A stretch of 21,377 nucleotides of DNA from CAYLNK01 sp964384675 (GCA_964384675.1 CAYLNK010000085.1:1-21377); one strand, 5' to 3'. Numbered from the stretch's first letter, positions 8,683 through 15,178 are shown. Numbers and translations: made by a program. The notes: generated by a model from the letters alone, not told the origin.

Positions 8683-9597
8683 GTGCGGCGAAACAGCGTC
8701 CCGACCGCCCTCCTCCTGTCGACGTCCCTGGCGCTCCCCGCCTGCTCGGTGAGGAAGATCGCCGTCAACTACGTGGGGAACGCCCTGGCCGCGGGGGGCG
8801 ACACGTACGCGAGCGACGACGATCTCGAGCTCGTCGGGGCGGCCATCCCGTTCGGCCTGAAGACGATCGAGAGTCTCCTCGCGGAGGCCCCGCGGCACCC
8901 GGGGCTCCTCCTCTCGGCCGCGAGCGGCTTCACGCAGTACGGCTTCGCCTTCGTCCAGTCGGAGGCGGACTTCGTCGAGGCGAAGGACCTGAAACGCGCG
9001 ACCGAGCTGCGCTCGCGGGCCCGGAAGCTGTACGCCAGGGCCCGGGGCTACGGCCTGCGAGGCCTCGACGTCGCGCACCCCGGCTTCACCGAGCGCCTCC
9101 GCGCCGACGCCGCGTCCGCCCTCTCGGACGCCACGAAGGCCGACGTGCCGCTCCTCTACTGGACGGCGGCGGCCTGGGGCGCGGCGATCTCGATCTCCAA
9201 GGACGACGCCGAGCTGACCGCGGACCAGGGTCTCGCCGAGGCGATGGTGCGCCGCGCGCTCGTGCTCGACGAGGGCTTCGGTTTCGGCAGCCTCCACGAC
9301 TTCCTGATGTCGCTCGAGGGGGGACGCCCGCCCTCCGCGGGCGGCTCCGTCGCGAGGGCCCGCCAGCACCTGGCGCGGGCGATCGAGCTCTCGAAGGGCC
9401 TCCGGGCGGCCCCCTACGTCTCGTTCGCGGAGTCCGTGTGCGTGCAGGCGCAGGACAGGAAGGAGTTCGAGGAGCTGCTCGGCAAGGCGCTCGCCGTCGA
9501 CGTCGAGAAGGCGCCGACGCAGAGGCTCGCGAACGTCCTCGCCCAGAAGCGGGCGCGCTGGCTGCTGACGCGTCTCGACGACCTCTTCATCGAGTGA
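8683..9597 (+). CDS. TRAP transporter TatT-component family lipoprotein (TPR-like)
   Basis: 304 residues. A lipoprotein signal peptide (RRNSVPTALLLSTSLALPAC) ends in lipobox LPAC with Cys21, so the mature protein is membrane-anchored. The body fits the TatT family (Tp0956 of Treponema pallidum), an all-helical TPR-like protein that partners a TRAP binding protein. Supporting features are the early IAVNYVGNALAAGGDTYASD segment, AIPFGLKTIESLLAEAP, LLLSAASGFTQYGFAFVQ, YWTAAAWGAAISISKDD, and a C-terminal KRARWLLTRLDDLFIE. The two genes immediately downstream encode the binding protein and the permease, which strongly supports the assignment. In the Treponema system TatT assembles as a trimer and is thought to present ligand to the binding protein; the ligand here is unknown. 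The GTG start lacks a Shine-Dalgarno sequence but has TATCCT 7 nt upstream. Confidence 0.87.
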   Translation: MRRNSVPTALLLSTSLALPACSVRKIAVNYVGNALAAGGDTYASDDDLELVGAAIPFGLKTIESLLAEAPRHPGLLLSAASGFTQYGFAFVQSEADFVEAKDLKRATELRSRARKLYARARGYGLRGLDVAHPGFTERLRADAASALSDATKADVPLLYWTAAAWGAAISISKDDAELTADQGLAEAMVRRALVLDEGFGFGSLHDFLMSLEGGRPPSAGGSVARARQHLARAIELSKGLRAAPYVSFAESVCVQAQDRKEFEELLGKALAVDVEKAPTQRLANVLAQKRARWLLTRLDDLFIE

Positions 9598-9601
9598 GCC
9601 C

Positions 9602-9661
9602 GGTGCCCCAGCTGTCCGCCGGCCCTGGCACCCCGATTGCGGATAATCCAGACCAAGGAGG
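9602..9661 (+). promoter_or_regulatory. TatT-TatP intergenic region: weak hairpin, possible internal -10, and strong ribosome binding site
   Basis: GGTGCC (9602-9607) can pair with GGCACC (9627-9632), with a bulged AG/CT extension. GATAAT (9642-9647) resembles a -10 box but no convincing -35 is visible. AAGGAGG (9655-9661) is the strongest Shine-Dalgarno sequence in the window. It lies 4 nt before TTG 9666 and decides the binding-protein start. Together these could raise binding-protein output relative to the lipoprotein (inference). Confidence 0.35.
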
Positions 9662-9665
9662 CCTC

Positions 9666-10742
9666 TTGAGCCTGTCCCGTTCGCCTCTCAGCCCCCGGGT
9701 CTCCGCCGCCTTCCTCCTCGCGCTCGCCCTGGGCGGCGCGGACACCGCTCCAGCGCAGGAGCCGATCAAGATCAAGATGGCCACGCTCGTCCCCGACGGC
9801 TCCGCGTGGCACCTGGTGCTCCAGGAGATGGCCGAGAAGTGGAAGACCCAGACCAACGGCAAGGTCACCGTCCAGATCTACGCCGGCAGCGTGGCGGGCG
9901 ACGACGGGGACGTGGTGCGCAAGATGCGCCTCGGCACCCTGAACGCGGGGCTCCTCACCAGCGTCGGCCTCTCCACGATCGACCGCACCGTCTACGCGCT
10001 CCAGGTCCCGATGATGTACACGTCGTACGAGGAGCTGGACTACGTCCTCGCAAAGATGGAGCCGAAGCTCAAGGCGGCCATGGAGGCCAAGGGCTTCGTC
10101 GTCCTCAACTGGGTCGACGCCGGCTGGGTCCGCTTCTTCACGAAGACGCCGGTCACGAAGCCGGAGGACATGAAGCCCCTCAAGCTGTTCGCGTGGGCCG
10201 GTGACAACGACGCCATCGAGGTCTGGAAGGGGGCCGGCTTCAACCCCGTCCCGCTGCCGTCCACCGAGATCTCCACGGCTCTCCAGACGGGCCTCGTCTC
10301 GGCGCTCGCCACCACGCCGCAGGCTGCCGTCATCCTCCAGTGGTACAACCACGCCAAGAACATGACCGACGTGAAGTGGGCCGTCCTCCTGGGCGCCACG
10401 GTCGTGTCGAAGGCCACCTGGGAGAAGATCCCGGCCGACCTCCGCCCCGGTCTCCTGAAGACCGCAGAGGAGTACGGCGCCCGCCTCCGCGACGAGGTCC
10501 ACAAGGCCGACGCGAGGGACATCGAGGCGATGCGGAAGCGTGGCCTGAACGTCGTCACCGTGGACGCCGCATCCGAGGCGCAGTGGCGCTCCCTCGTCGG
10601 CAACGTCGAGGGAAAGATCCGCGGCAAGATCATCCCGGCCGACGCCTACGACGAGGCCAAGAAGCACCTCGCCGACTTCCGCAGCCGGAAGCCGGCCTCG
10701 GCAGCAGCCAAGGGTGCCGCGGCGGCCCCGGCCGCCCGTTGA
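9666..10742 (+). CDS. dctP: TRAP transporter substrate-binding protein, DctP family (TatP-like)
   Basis: 358 residues, exported to the periplasm. The signal peptide is about residues 1-27 (VSAAFLLALALGGADTAPAQ, cleavage near AQ-EP). The mature part has the DctP fold signature: IKIKMATLVPDGSAWH, EKWKTQTNGKVTVQIYAGSV, DVVRKMRLGTLNAGLLTSVGLS, then FNPVPLPSTEISTALQTGLV. Where typical carboxylate-binding DctP proteins have 'GLKIRV', this one reads 'PLKLFAWAGDN' with Phe175 at the position of the ligand-clamping Arg. That resembles TatP-type members and argues against simple dicarboxylates. TTG 9666 is chosen because it follows AAGGAGG by 4 nt and starts the signal peptide; sequence upstream in this frame overlaps the lipoprotein gene and is not convincing. 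The stop overlaps the permease start through TTGA. The C-terminal tail is Ala-rich. Confidence 0.9.
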   Translation: MSLSRSPLSPRVSAAFLLALALGGADTAPAQEPIKIKMATLVPDGSAWHLVLQEMAEKWKTQTNGKVTVQIYAGSVAGDDGDVVRKMRLGTLNAGLLTSVGLSTIDRTVYALQVPMMYTSYEELDYVLAKMEPKLKAAMEAKGFVVLNWVDAGWVRFFTKTPVTKPEDMKPLKLFAWAGDNDAIEVWKGAGFNPVPLPSTEISTALQTGLVSALATTPQAAVILQWYNHAKNMTDVKWAVLLGATVVSKATWEKIPADLRPGLLKTAEEYGARLRDEVHKADARDIEAMRKRGLNVVTVDAASEAQWRSLVGNVEGKIRGKIIPADAYDEAKKHLADFRSRKPASAAAKGAAAAPAAR

Positions 10743-12598
10743 GCGCCACCCCCGCGATCGGCACGCCGATCGCCGTCTCGCGGCTGGAGCGCGTGGAGCG
10801 GGGGCTCCTCGTCTTCGCGATCTCCGCCGCGACGTTGCTGCCGCTCGTCGACGTCGTCGGGCGGCCGCTCGGGAACTTCCACGTCCCCGGCTCCTCGGAG
10901 TTCGTCCAGCAGCTCACGCTCTGGATCGCCTTCCTGGGCGGTCTCCTCGCCACGCGCCAGGGCCACCACCTGACGCTCTCCACGACCGAGCTCCTCCGCG
11001 AGGGGCGGGCCCGGCAGCTCGCCCACGGCTTCGCGCTGACCGTCGCCGCGGCGGTGACGGCGATCCTCTCCTACGCGAGCGTCAAGCTCGTGATGGCCGA
11101 CCGCGAGCAGGGGAAGCGGCTACCGGGCGGCCTCCCCGAGTGGGTCAGCGAGTGCATCATGCCGGCCGCGCTGGCGCTGATGGCCGTCGCCTTCGCGCTC
11201 CGCGCCTCACCCCGCTGGAAGGGCCGCCTCCTCGCGCTCTCGATGGCGGTGATCTCCCTGGGCGTCGTCCTGAAGCCGGACCTCGCGCCTTACGCGGCCA
11301 AGGCCGCGGTCCCGCTCGCGGCCACTCTCGTCGCGGCGGCGCTCCTCGGCGCGCCGGTCTTCGTGGCGATGGGCGGCCTCGCCTGTCTCCTCTTCTTCAA
11401 GGACGGCGTGCCGGTCTCCGCCGTTTCGGCCGAGGTGTACCGGCTGATCGCCTCGCCGACCCTTCCGGCCATCCCGCTCCTGACGGCGGCGGGCTACATC
11501 CTGGCGGAGGGGGGCGCGTCGACGCGCCTGGTCCGCTTCTTCCGCGCTCTCTTCGGCTGGATGCCGGGCGGCCTCGCCGTCATGGTCGCGGCGGTCTGCG
11601 CCGTCTTCACCACGTTCACGGGCGGCTCGGGCGTCACGATCATCGCGCTCGGCGGCCTCGTCTACCCGATCCTCCGCGACGACGACTACCCGGAGGGCTT
11701 CTCGCTCGGTCTCGTCACCGCGGCCGGCAGCCTCGGCCTCCTCTTCCCGCCGAGCCTCCCGGTGATCCTGTACAGCGTGGTGGCGGGCGTCCCGGCGGAC
11801 GCGCTCTACCTGGCCGGCCTCCTGCCGGGGCTCCTCCTGGTGGTGCTCGTCGCCGCGTACGGCATCCGGGTGGGCAAGCGGCTCGACCGCGCGGGCAAGC
11901 CGCGCCAGGCGTTCTCCGGCAAGGAGGTGGCGATCTCCGCCTGGCAGGCGAAGTGGGAGCTGGGCCTGCCGGTCCTGGTGATCGTCCTCTTCTCCACCGG
12001 CGTCACGTCGATGGTGGAGACCTCGGCGGTGGCGTGCCTCTACGCTGCGGTGGTCGGCTGCTTCGTGATGAAGGACATCTCCTTCACCCGCGAGCTGCCG
12101 GGCGTGCTGCTGAAGGCGTCCGGGCTGATGGGCGCGGTGCTCCTCCTCCTCTCGATCGCGATGGGGCTCACCAGCTACCTCGTCGACGCCCAGATCCCCG
12201 CCGCGCTCCTCGCGCTGGTGCAGCGGACGATCCACTCGAAGGTCGTCTTCCTGCTCGTCCTCAACGTGATCCTGCTGGTGCTGGGGAGCGTCCTGGAGAT
12301 CTACTCGGCGATCGTGATCCTGGCGCCGCTCATCGCCCCGATGGGCCGGGCGTTCGGGATCGACCCGATCCACCTCGGCATCATCTTCCTCGCCAACCTG
12401 GAGCTCGGCTTCCTCTTCCCGCCGGTGGGGCTCAACCTGTTCCTCTCGAGCTCGCGCTTCAGCAAGCCGCTGCCGCAGCTCTACAGGCACGTCGTGCCGT
12501 TCCTCCTGATCCTCGGCCTCGGCGTGCTGCTGATCACCTACTTCCCGGCGATGTCTCTCGGGATGCTGAAGCTCCTGGCCAAGCCCGTCACGCCGTAG
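10739..12598 (+). CDS. TRAP transporter fused permease, DctQ-DctM (TatQM-like)
   Basis: 619 residues, inner-membrane. Residues about 15-175 form the four-helix small subunit (DctQ type: GLLVFAISAATLLPLVDVVGR, FVQQLTLWIAFLGGLLATRQ, then helices near 97-118 and 136-154). From about 185 onward is the large DctM subunit. It includes PVFVAMGGLACLLFF, the conserved GGSGVTIIALGG near 295-306, AAGSLGLLFPPSLPVILYSV near 328-347, and FLANLELGFLFPPVGLNLFL near the C-terminus. The transporter imports its ligand by cation symport after delivery from the binding protein. The start is TTG 10739 within TTGA, overlapping the binding-protein stop, so translation is probably coupled. No other start fits the N-terminus. 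The fused QM form is known in the TRAP family, including TPAT-type systems. Confidence 0.9.
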   Translation: MSATPAIGTPIAVSRLERVERGLLVFAISAATLLPLVDVVGRPLGNFHVPGSSEFVQQLTLWIAFLGGLLATRQGHHLTLSTTELLREGRARQLAHGFALTVAAAVTAILSYASVKLVMADREQGKRLPGGLPEWVSECIMPAALALMAVAFALRASPRWKGRLLALSMAVISLGVVLKPDLAPYAAKAAVPLAATLVAAALLGAPVFVAMGGLACLLFFKDGVPVSAVSAEVYRLIASPTLPAIPLLTAAGYILAEGGASTRLVRFFRALFGWMPGGLAVMVAAVCAVFTTFTGGSGVTIIALGGLVYPILRDDDYPEGFSLGLVTAAGSLGLLFPPSLPVILYSVVAGVPADALYLAGLLPGLLLVVLVAAYGIRVGKRLDRAGKPRQAFSGKEVAISAWQAKWELGLPVLVIVLFSTGVTSMVETSAVACLYAAVVGCFVMKDISFTRELPGVLLKASGLMGAVLLLLSIAMGLTSYLVDAQIPAALLALVQRTIHSKVVFLLVLNVILLVLGSVLEIYSAIVILAPLIAPMGRAFGIDPIHLGIIFLANLELGFLFPPVGLNLFLSSSRFSKPLPQLYRHVVPFLLILGLGVLLITYFPAMSLGMLKLLAKPVTP

Positions 12599-12867
12599 CT
12601 TCCGGCGGCCGAGCGGCCCACGTCACGCTCCGGAGCGACACCGCCCTCGCCCGTCACCTCGCGGGCGAGACGGAGCCGCGGGGGGCTCATCCCGAGAACC
12701 TCGCCCCCTTCGACCCTCCTCGCCTGGCGAGAGGTCCAGCCGCAGGCGTTCCTCGACGGGTACCCCGACCTCGCCGGCGGAGGGCTCCTCTCGCCGCGGG
12801 CACGGAGACGGTTCCCGATCTCTCGCCGCGTGCTGGCCGCTCGGTGGTGGACGGTCCGCTGAAGGCG
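12599..12867. other. Non-genic patch after the TRAP operon, with possible gene remnant
   Basis: This stretch lies between the permease stop and the convergent Uma2 gene. A frame ending in TGA at 12860-12862 reads AWREVQPQAFLDGYPDLAGG and then LLSPRARRRFPISRR, with GC-rich third positions like real genes. I find no start codon and do not recognise the family, so it may be a degraded 3' end. The patch is flanked by TAGCTTCCGG at 12596-12605 and 12869-12878, each touching a neighbouring stop codon. A perfect palindrome CGCTCCGGAGCG lies at 12626-12637. Confidence 0.35.
12646..12669 (+). terminator. GC-rich stem-loop downstream of the TRAP permease
   Basis: CTCGCCCG (12646-12653) pairs perfectly with CGGGCGAG (12662-12669) around an 8-nt loop, 47 nt after the permease stop. 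No T-run follows, so it is not a canonical intrinsic terminator. It may still act as a transcript end or mRNA 3' stabiliser. Confidence 0.3.
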
Positions 12868-13464
12868 CTAGCTTCCGGACCCGAGCCGATCGACCTCCGC
12901 CCAGAGCGCGTCGAGGTCGAGGCTCAGACCCGGGCAGCCGGGGACGTCGTGGAGCACGCCGTCGGTGCGCCCGACGCGATGGACGTAGAGCCGCTCGGGC
13001 CCCAGCTCGAGGATCTCCAGGCTGCGAAGCTCGGGGTCGAGGATCCAGTACCAGCGCACGCCGAAAGAGGCGTAGTCGGCGACCTTCTCCACGCGGTCCC
13101 GCTGCCCGTCCCGGGGGCGGGGCGAGACCACCTCCACCGCGACGTCGGGAGGGACGCGTACGGGCCCCCTTCGCGGAGGGACGGCGCCCCCTGGCAGGAA
13201 GACCGTGACGTCGGGCTTCCGGCCACGGTCCTCGCGGACCGCGAACTTCGCCTCCGATCCCGCGACGAAGCCCGCACGGCCCGCCAGCCAGAGGCGGAAC
13301 TGGTGGATGAGCCACGAGACCACCAGCTCGTGCACGTAGTCGGGCACCTCTTCCTCCACCAGGCGGCCGTTCACCAGCTCGCCCGGCTCGTCCTCAGGGA
13401 GAGCGCACCACTCCTCGACGTCGAGCGGCGCGGGAGCTTCCATCTCTCGGACGACACGGCTCAC
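12868..13464 (-). CDS. Uma2 family endonuclease (DUF820)
   Basis: 198 residues, cytoplasmic. It shows the Uma2 restriction-endonuclease-like fold: an N-terminal YxxLPEDEPGELVNGRLVEE-type segment, then YVHELVVSWLIHQFRLWL. The nuclease-type residues are Asp85 in GRKPDVTVFLPG, Glu111 in VAVEVVSP and Lys127 in DRVEKVADY, followed by FGVRWYWILDPELRSLEILEL. All three expected PD-(D/E)xK positions are present, so the fold should be competent. The biological role of Uma2 proteins is largely unknown. The GTG at 13464 has TAGTCT 6 nt upstream and no Shine-Dalgarno sequence, suggesting a leaderless start; ATG 13443 (Met8) is an alternative. It is convergent with the TRAP operon. Confidence 0.88.
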   Translation of the reverse strand: MSRVVREMEAPAPLDVEEWCALPEDEPGELVNGRLVEEEVPDYVHELVVSWLIHQFRLWLAGRAGFVAGSEAKFAVREDRGRKPDVTVFLPGGAVPPRRGPVRVPPDVAVEVVSPRPRDGQRDRVEKVADYASFGVRWYWILDPELRSLEILELGPERLYVHRVGRTDGVLHDVPGCPGLSLDLDALWAEVDRLGSGS

Positions 13465-13470
13465 GCGACG

Positions 13471-13476
13471 AGACTA
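13471..13476 (-). promoter_or_regulatory. Candidate -10 element for leaderless Uma2 transcript
   Basis: Read on the minus strand, TAGTCT is followed by 6 nt and then the GTG start at 13464. No Shine-Dalgarno sequence is present. The expected -35 position falls in the repeat-like sequence at 13497-13525 and shows no good match. Confidence 0.35.
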
Positions 13477-13496
13477 CACCGCGATACGACGGAGAC

Positions 13497-13525
13497 ATGG
13501 GGTCAGGTACCAATTTTCTATTACG
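13497..13525. repeat. Short AT-rich repeat-like sequence resembling REP-transposase-associated repeats
   Basis: The segment contains GGTCAGGTACCAATTTTC followed by TATTACG, sharply more AT-rich than its surroundings and centred on GGTACC. From memory, very similar strings recur in many genomes, often near REP-associated tyrosine transposase (Y1) genes. No transposase is in this window. Its reverse complement shares AATAGAAAAT with the island upstream of the Lrp gene (19219-19228). Only one copy is visible, so repeat status is inferred. Confidence 0.45.
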
Positions 13526-13586
13526 CTCGTCGCCTCCCTCGCCGGAGAGCTCCGCCGCCCGAAGGTCGGCCGGAGGACGGTAGACC

Positions 13587-13605
13587 GCGGGTGGGCTACA
13601 CCCGC
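13587..13605 (-). terminator. Stem-loop at the end of the methyltransferase gene
   Basis: GCGGGTG (13587-13593) pairs with CACCCGC (13599-13605). The 5-nt loop (13594-13598) contains the methyltransferase stop codon. No U-tract follows on either strand, so termination activity is uncertain. Confidence 0.3.
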
Positions 13606-14339
13606 CCCGCTCGGATCCCGAGCGGCCAGACGATCTCCCGCGGCGCGGCGGGGTCGCCCCAGACGGCTCCGATCTCCGACTCGAACGCGTCGAGCGGCTC
13701 CGGCCCTTCCCTCTCGACGAGGTGCTGCACCGCGGACCATGTCCTCACGTAAGCGAGGACCGCCGGCAGGTCCCAGGTCACCGACATCGTGAACGCCGGG
13801 ACGGCGATCTCCTCGAACGGGAAGGGGATCGTCCGGAACCCCTGGTCCACCCAGCGCCGCTCGACGGGCCAGTGACGCGAGAGCACGTCGTCGTTGAAGC
13901 GATGCACGGTTCGCGTGAACGCGTCGTCCGAGTGGAAGAGGCTGTAGCACCAGACCGCGAGTACCCCGCCCGGCGCCAGGACACGGCGGACCTCCGCGTA
14001 GAAGCGGTCGAAGTCGAGCCAGTGGAGGGCCTGGGCGACGGTCGCCAGGTCGGCGCACGCGTCCGGCAGGCCCGACGCCTCGCACGGCGCCACCCGGTAC
14101 GTGACCCGCTCGTCGGGGAAGGCGTGCTCGATCTGCCCGGCGCTGGCGTCGGTCGCGACGACGCGCTCGAAGCGCCGCGCCAGCTCGAGCGCCGCCTGCC
14201 CGTTCCCGGTCGCCCCGTCCCAGGCGAGGCGACGCGCGGGCGCCACCGATGCGAGCCAGTCGAAGAGCGCCGGCGGGTACGCGGGCCGCGCCTTCGCGTA
14301 CGCGCTCGCGACGGAGGTGAAGTGGTCGTGGAACGGCAC
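13596..14339 (-). CDS. Class I SAM-dependent methyltransferase (Methyltransf_11 type)
   Basis: 247 residues, cytoplasmic. The N-terminal FTSVASAYAKARPAYPPALF segment is typical of a COG2226-like subfamily. Motif I is LAWDGATGNGQAALELA (about 38-54); the acidic residue that binds the ribose is Asp64 in VVATDAS. The mid-domain motif is DLATVAQALHWLDF (97-110), and VLAPGGVLAVW (120-130) completes the Rossmann core. The substrate cannot be told from sequence; relatives act on small molecules such as trans-aconitate or quinone precursors. GTG 14339 is chosen because family members begin with (M)PFHDHF. Longer in-frame starts would overlap the upstream Uma2 gene and add Arg/Gly-rich sequence. The start lies 2 nt after the Uma2 stop, so the two are co-transcribed. 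Confidence 0.87.
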   Translation of the reverse strand: MPFHDHFTSVASAYAKARPAYPPALFDWLASVAPARRLAWDGATGNGQAALELARRFERVVATDASAGQIEHAFPDERVTYRVAPCEASGLPDACADLATVAQALHWLDFDRFYAEVRRVLAPGGVLAVWCYSLFHSDDAFTRTVHRFNDDVLSRHWPVERRWVDQGFRTIPFPFEEIAVPAFTMSVTWDLPAVLAYVRTWSAVQHLVEREGPEPLDAFESEIGAVWGDPAAPREIVWPLGIRAGRV

Positions 14340-14341
14340 GG

Positions 14342-15178
14342 TCAGTCGAGAATGTCCGCCGCGGTCGTCGCGACCGCGGCCCGGGCCAGCCAGCGCTGGA
14401 GTGCCTCGGCGTCGCGGCACCCGTCCACGCTCGCGCGCTGGGCCTCGTCGAGCGCCAGGCCACGGGCGGCGAGAACGCCGAGCAGCGCCAGAGCGAGGCC
14501 CTCGGCCTTCCCCTCGGCCCTTCCCTCGGCCTTCCCCTCGGCCCTTCCCTCGGCCTTTCCCTCAGCCTTTCCCTCGGCCTCGCCCTCGAGCCGCACCGCG
14601 TCGAGGCTCTCGTACCCGTGCCGCTGCAGGAGGTTCCTCAGCACGGCCTCGTTCGCGACGGAGGGGTCGTAGAGCGCCTCGACCTGGACCGGATTCCGCA
14701 GGACCCCCGGCGCCAGGAGCGCCTCGCCCGGATTCGCTATCCGCGCCGGCTTCTCCGGTTCGTACACCTCGACCCGGCGTGGCCCGACGAGCCGAACGAC
14801 CCAGATGTGTCGGGTCCCGGCGGTGATCAGGTCACGGATCTTCTGCTGCAGCTCGGCCTCGTCCTGACCAGTGGCCGCGTACTCGACGGCCAGGGGCGGC
14901 GCGCCGGGCGCCCAGCCATGGGCGTCGGGCAGACCGCCCACGGCGACGTCCGGCGCCCGCAGCGTTCCGGGCTCAGGGGAGAAACCGGCGTCGACACCGG
15001 CCGACGTCACGTCGGGATCCGTGCCGAGGACGGCACCACCCAGGAGCTTGGCCTTCGACGCGATCGAGCCCGTGGGCGAGCAATACACCGCGTGCCCGTC
15101 CGAGAGCTCGTACGGGTCGCCCTGGTGAACCTGGTCAGCCCGGAAGGGACCGCGGGAAGAGCGGATCGCGCGTTCCAT
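14342..15178 (-). CDS. Uma2 family endonuclease with AEGK/AEGR repeat tail
   Basis: 278 residues. Residues about 15-145 form the Uma2-like nuclease domain, with Asp77 in LRAPDVAVG, Glu99 in LAVEYAA and Lys113 in LQQKIRDLITAGTRHIWVV, the PD-(D/E)xK positions. Residues about 198-227 are tandem four-residue units, mostly AEGK or AEGR, probably a long charged helix. A short C-terminal domain (LGVLAARGLALDEAQRASVDGCRDAE) resembles tails on many Uma2 and Rpn/PD-(D/E)XK proteins. ATG 15178 has TAAGAT 6 nt upstream and no Shine-Dalgarno sequence. The methyltransferase gene follows after 2 nt. It is the second Uma2 gene within about 2 kb, but too divergent from the first to be a recent duplicate. Confidence 0.85.
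   Translation of the reverse strand: MERAIRSSRGPFRADQVHQGDPYELSDGHAVYCSPTGSIASKAKLLGGAVLGTDPDVTSAGVDAGFSPEPGTLRAPDVAVGGLPDAHGWAPGAPPLAVEYAATGQDEAELQQKIRDLITAGTRHIWVVRLVGPRRVEVYEPEKPARIANPGEALLAPGVLRNPVQVEALYDPSVANEAVLRNLLQRHGYESLDAVRLEGEAEGKAEGKAEGRAEGKAEGRAEGKAEGLALALLGVLAARGLALDEAQRASVDGCRDAEALQRWLARAAVATTAADILD
14501..14584 (-). repeat. Seven tandem 12-bp units coding AEGK/AEGR
   Basis: On the plus strand the units are CTCGGCCTTCCC or CTCGGCCCTTCC and close variants, starting at 14501, 14513, 14525, 14537, 14549, 14561 and 14573. The last units diverge slightly (CTCAGCCTTTCC, CTCGGCCTCGCC). The 12-bp period keeps frame, so copy-number change would only lengthen or shorten the helix. Confidence 0.9.

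Noticed and set aside
4857..8768. Very long minus-strand open frame (about 1300 codons) opposite the Ser/Thr kinase
   Set aside because: Its translation is Arg/Gly/Leu/His-rich low-information sequence without any recognisable domain. It is antisense to a gene with full kinase motifs, which is a routine effect of high GC3.
9438..9665. Upstream extension of the DctP-like protein to an earlier ATG
   Set aside because: The extension overlaps the lipoprotein gene, is Arg/Ala-rich, and would bury the signal peptide. TTG 9666 has a strong Shine-Dalgarno sequence.
8683..12598. Twin-arginine translocase genes suggested by the names TatT/TatP
   Set aside because: The names refer to TPR-associated TRAP transporter components; no TatA/B/C sequence features are present.
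12623..13315. Minus-strand 230-codon frame overlapping the Uma2 gene
   Set aside because: Pro/Arg/Gly-rich translation without motifs, in conflict with the motif-complete Uma2 frame.
10714..13752. Plus-strand frame of about 1000 codons running through the permease, the intergenic patch and the Uma2 region
   Set aside because: It is out of frame with the permease and antisense to Uma2, and changes character along its length. It is a composite of shadow frames.
14340..14420. Longer start for the methyltransferase (27 extra residues)
   Set aside because: The extra residues are Arg/Gly-rich and lie entirely inside the Uma2 gene. Family members begin near PFHDHF.
14501..14584. Possible CRISPR-like array
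   Set aside because: Units are 12 bp with no spacers and sit in frame inside a coding sequence; it is a protein-coding tandem repeat.
12868..15178. Restriction-modification system made of the Uma2 proteins and the methyltransferase
   Set aside because: The methyltransferase lacks a DNA-methylase catalytic motif and a target-recognition domain, so I do not call it RM.
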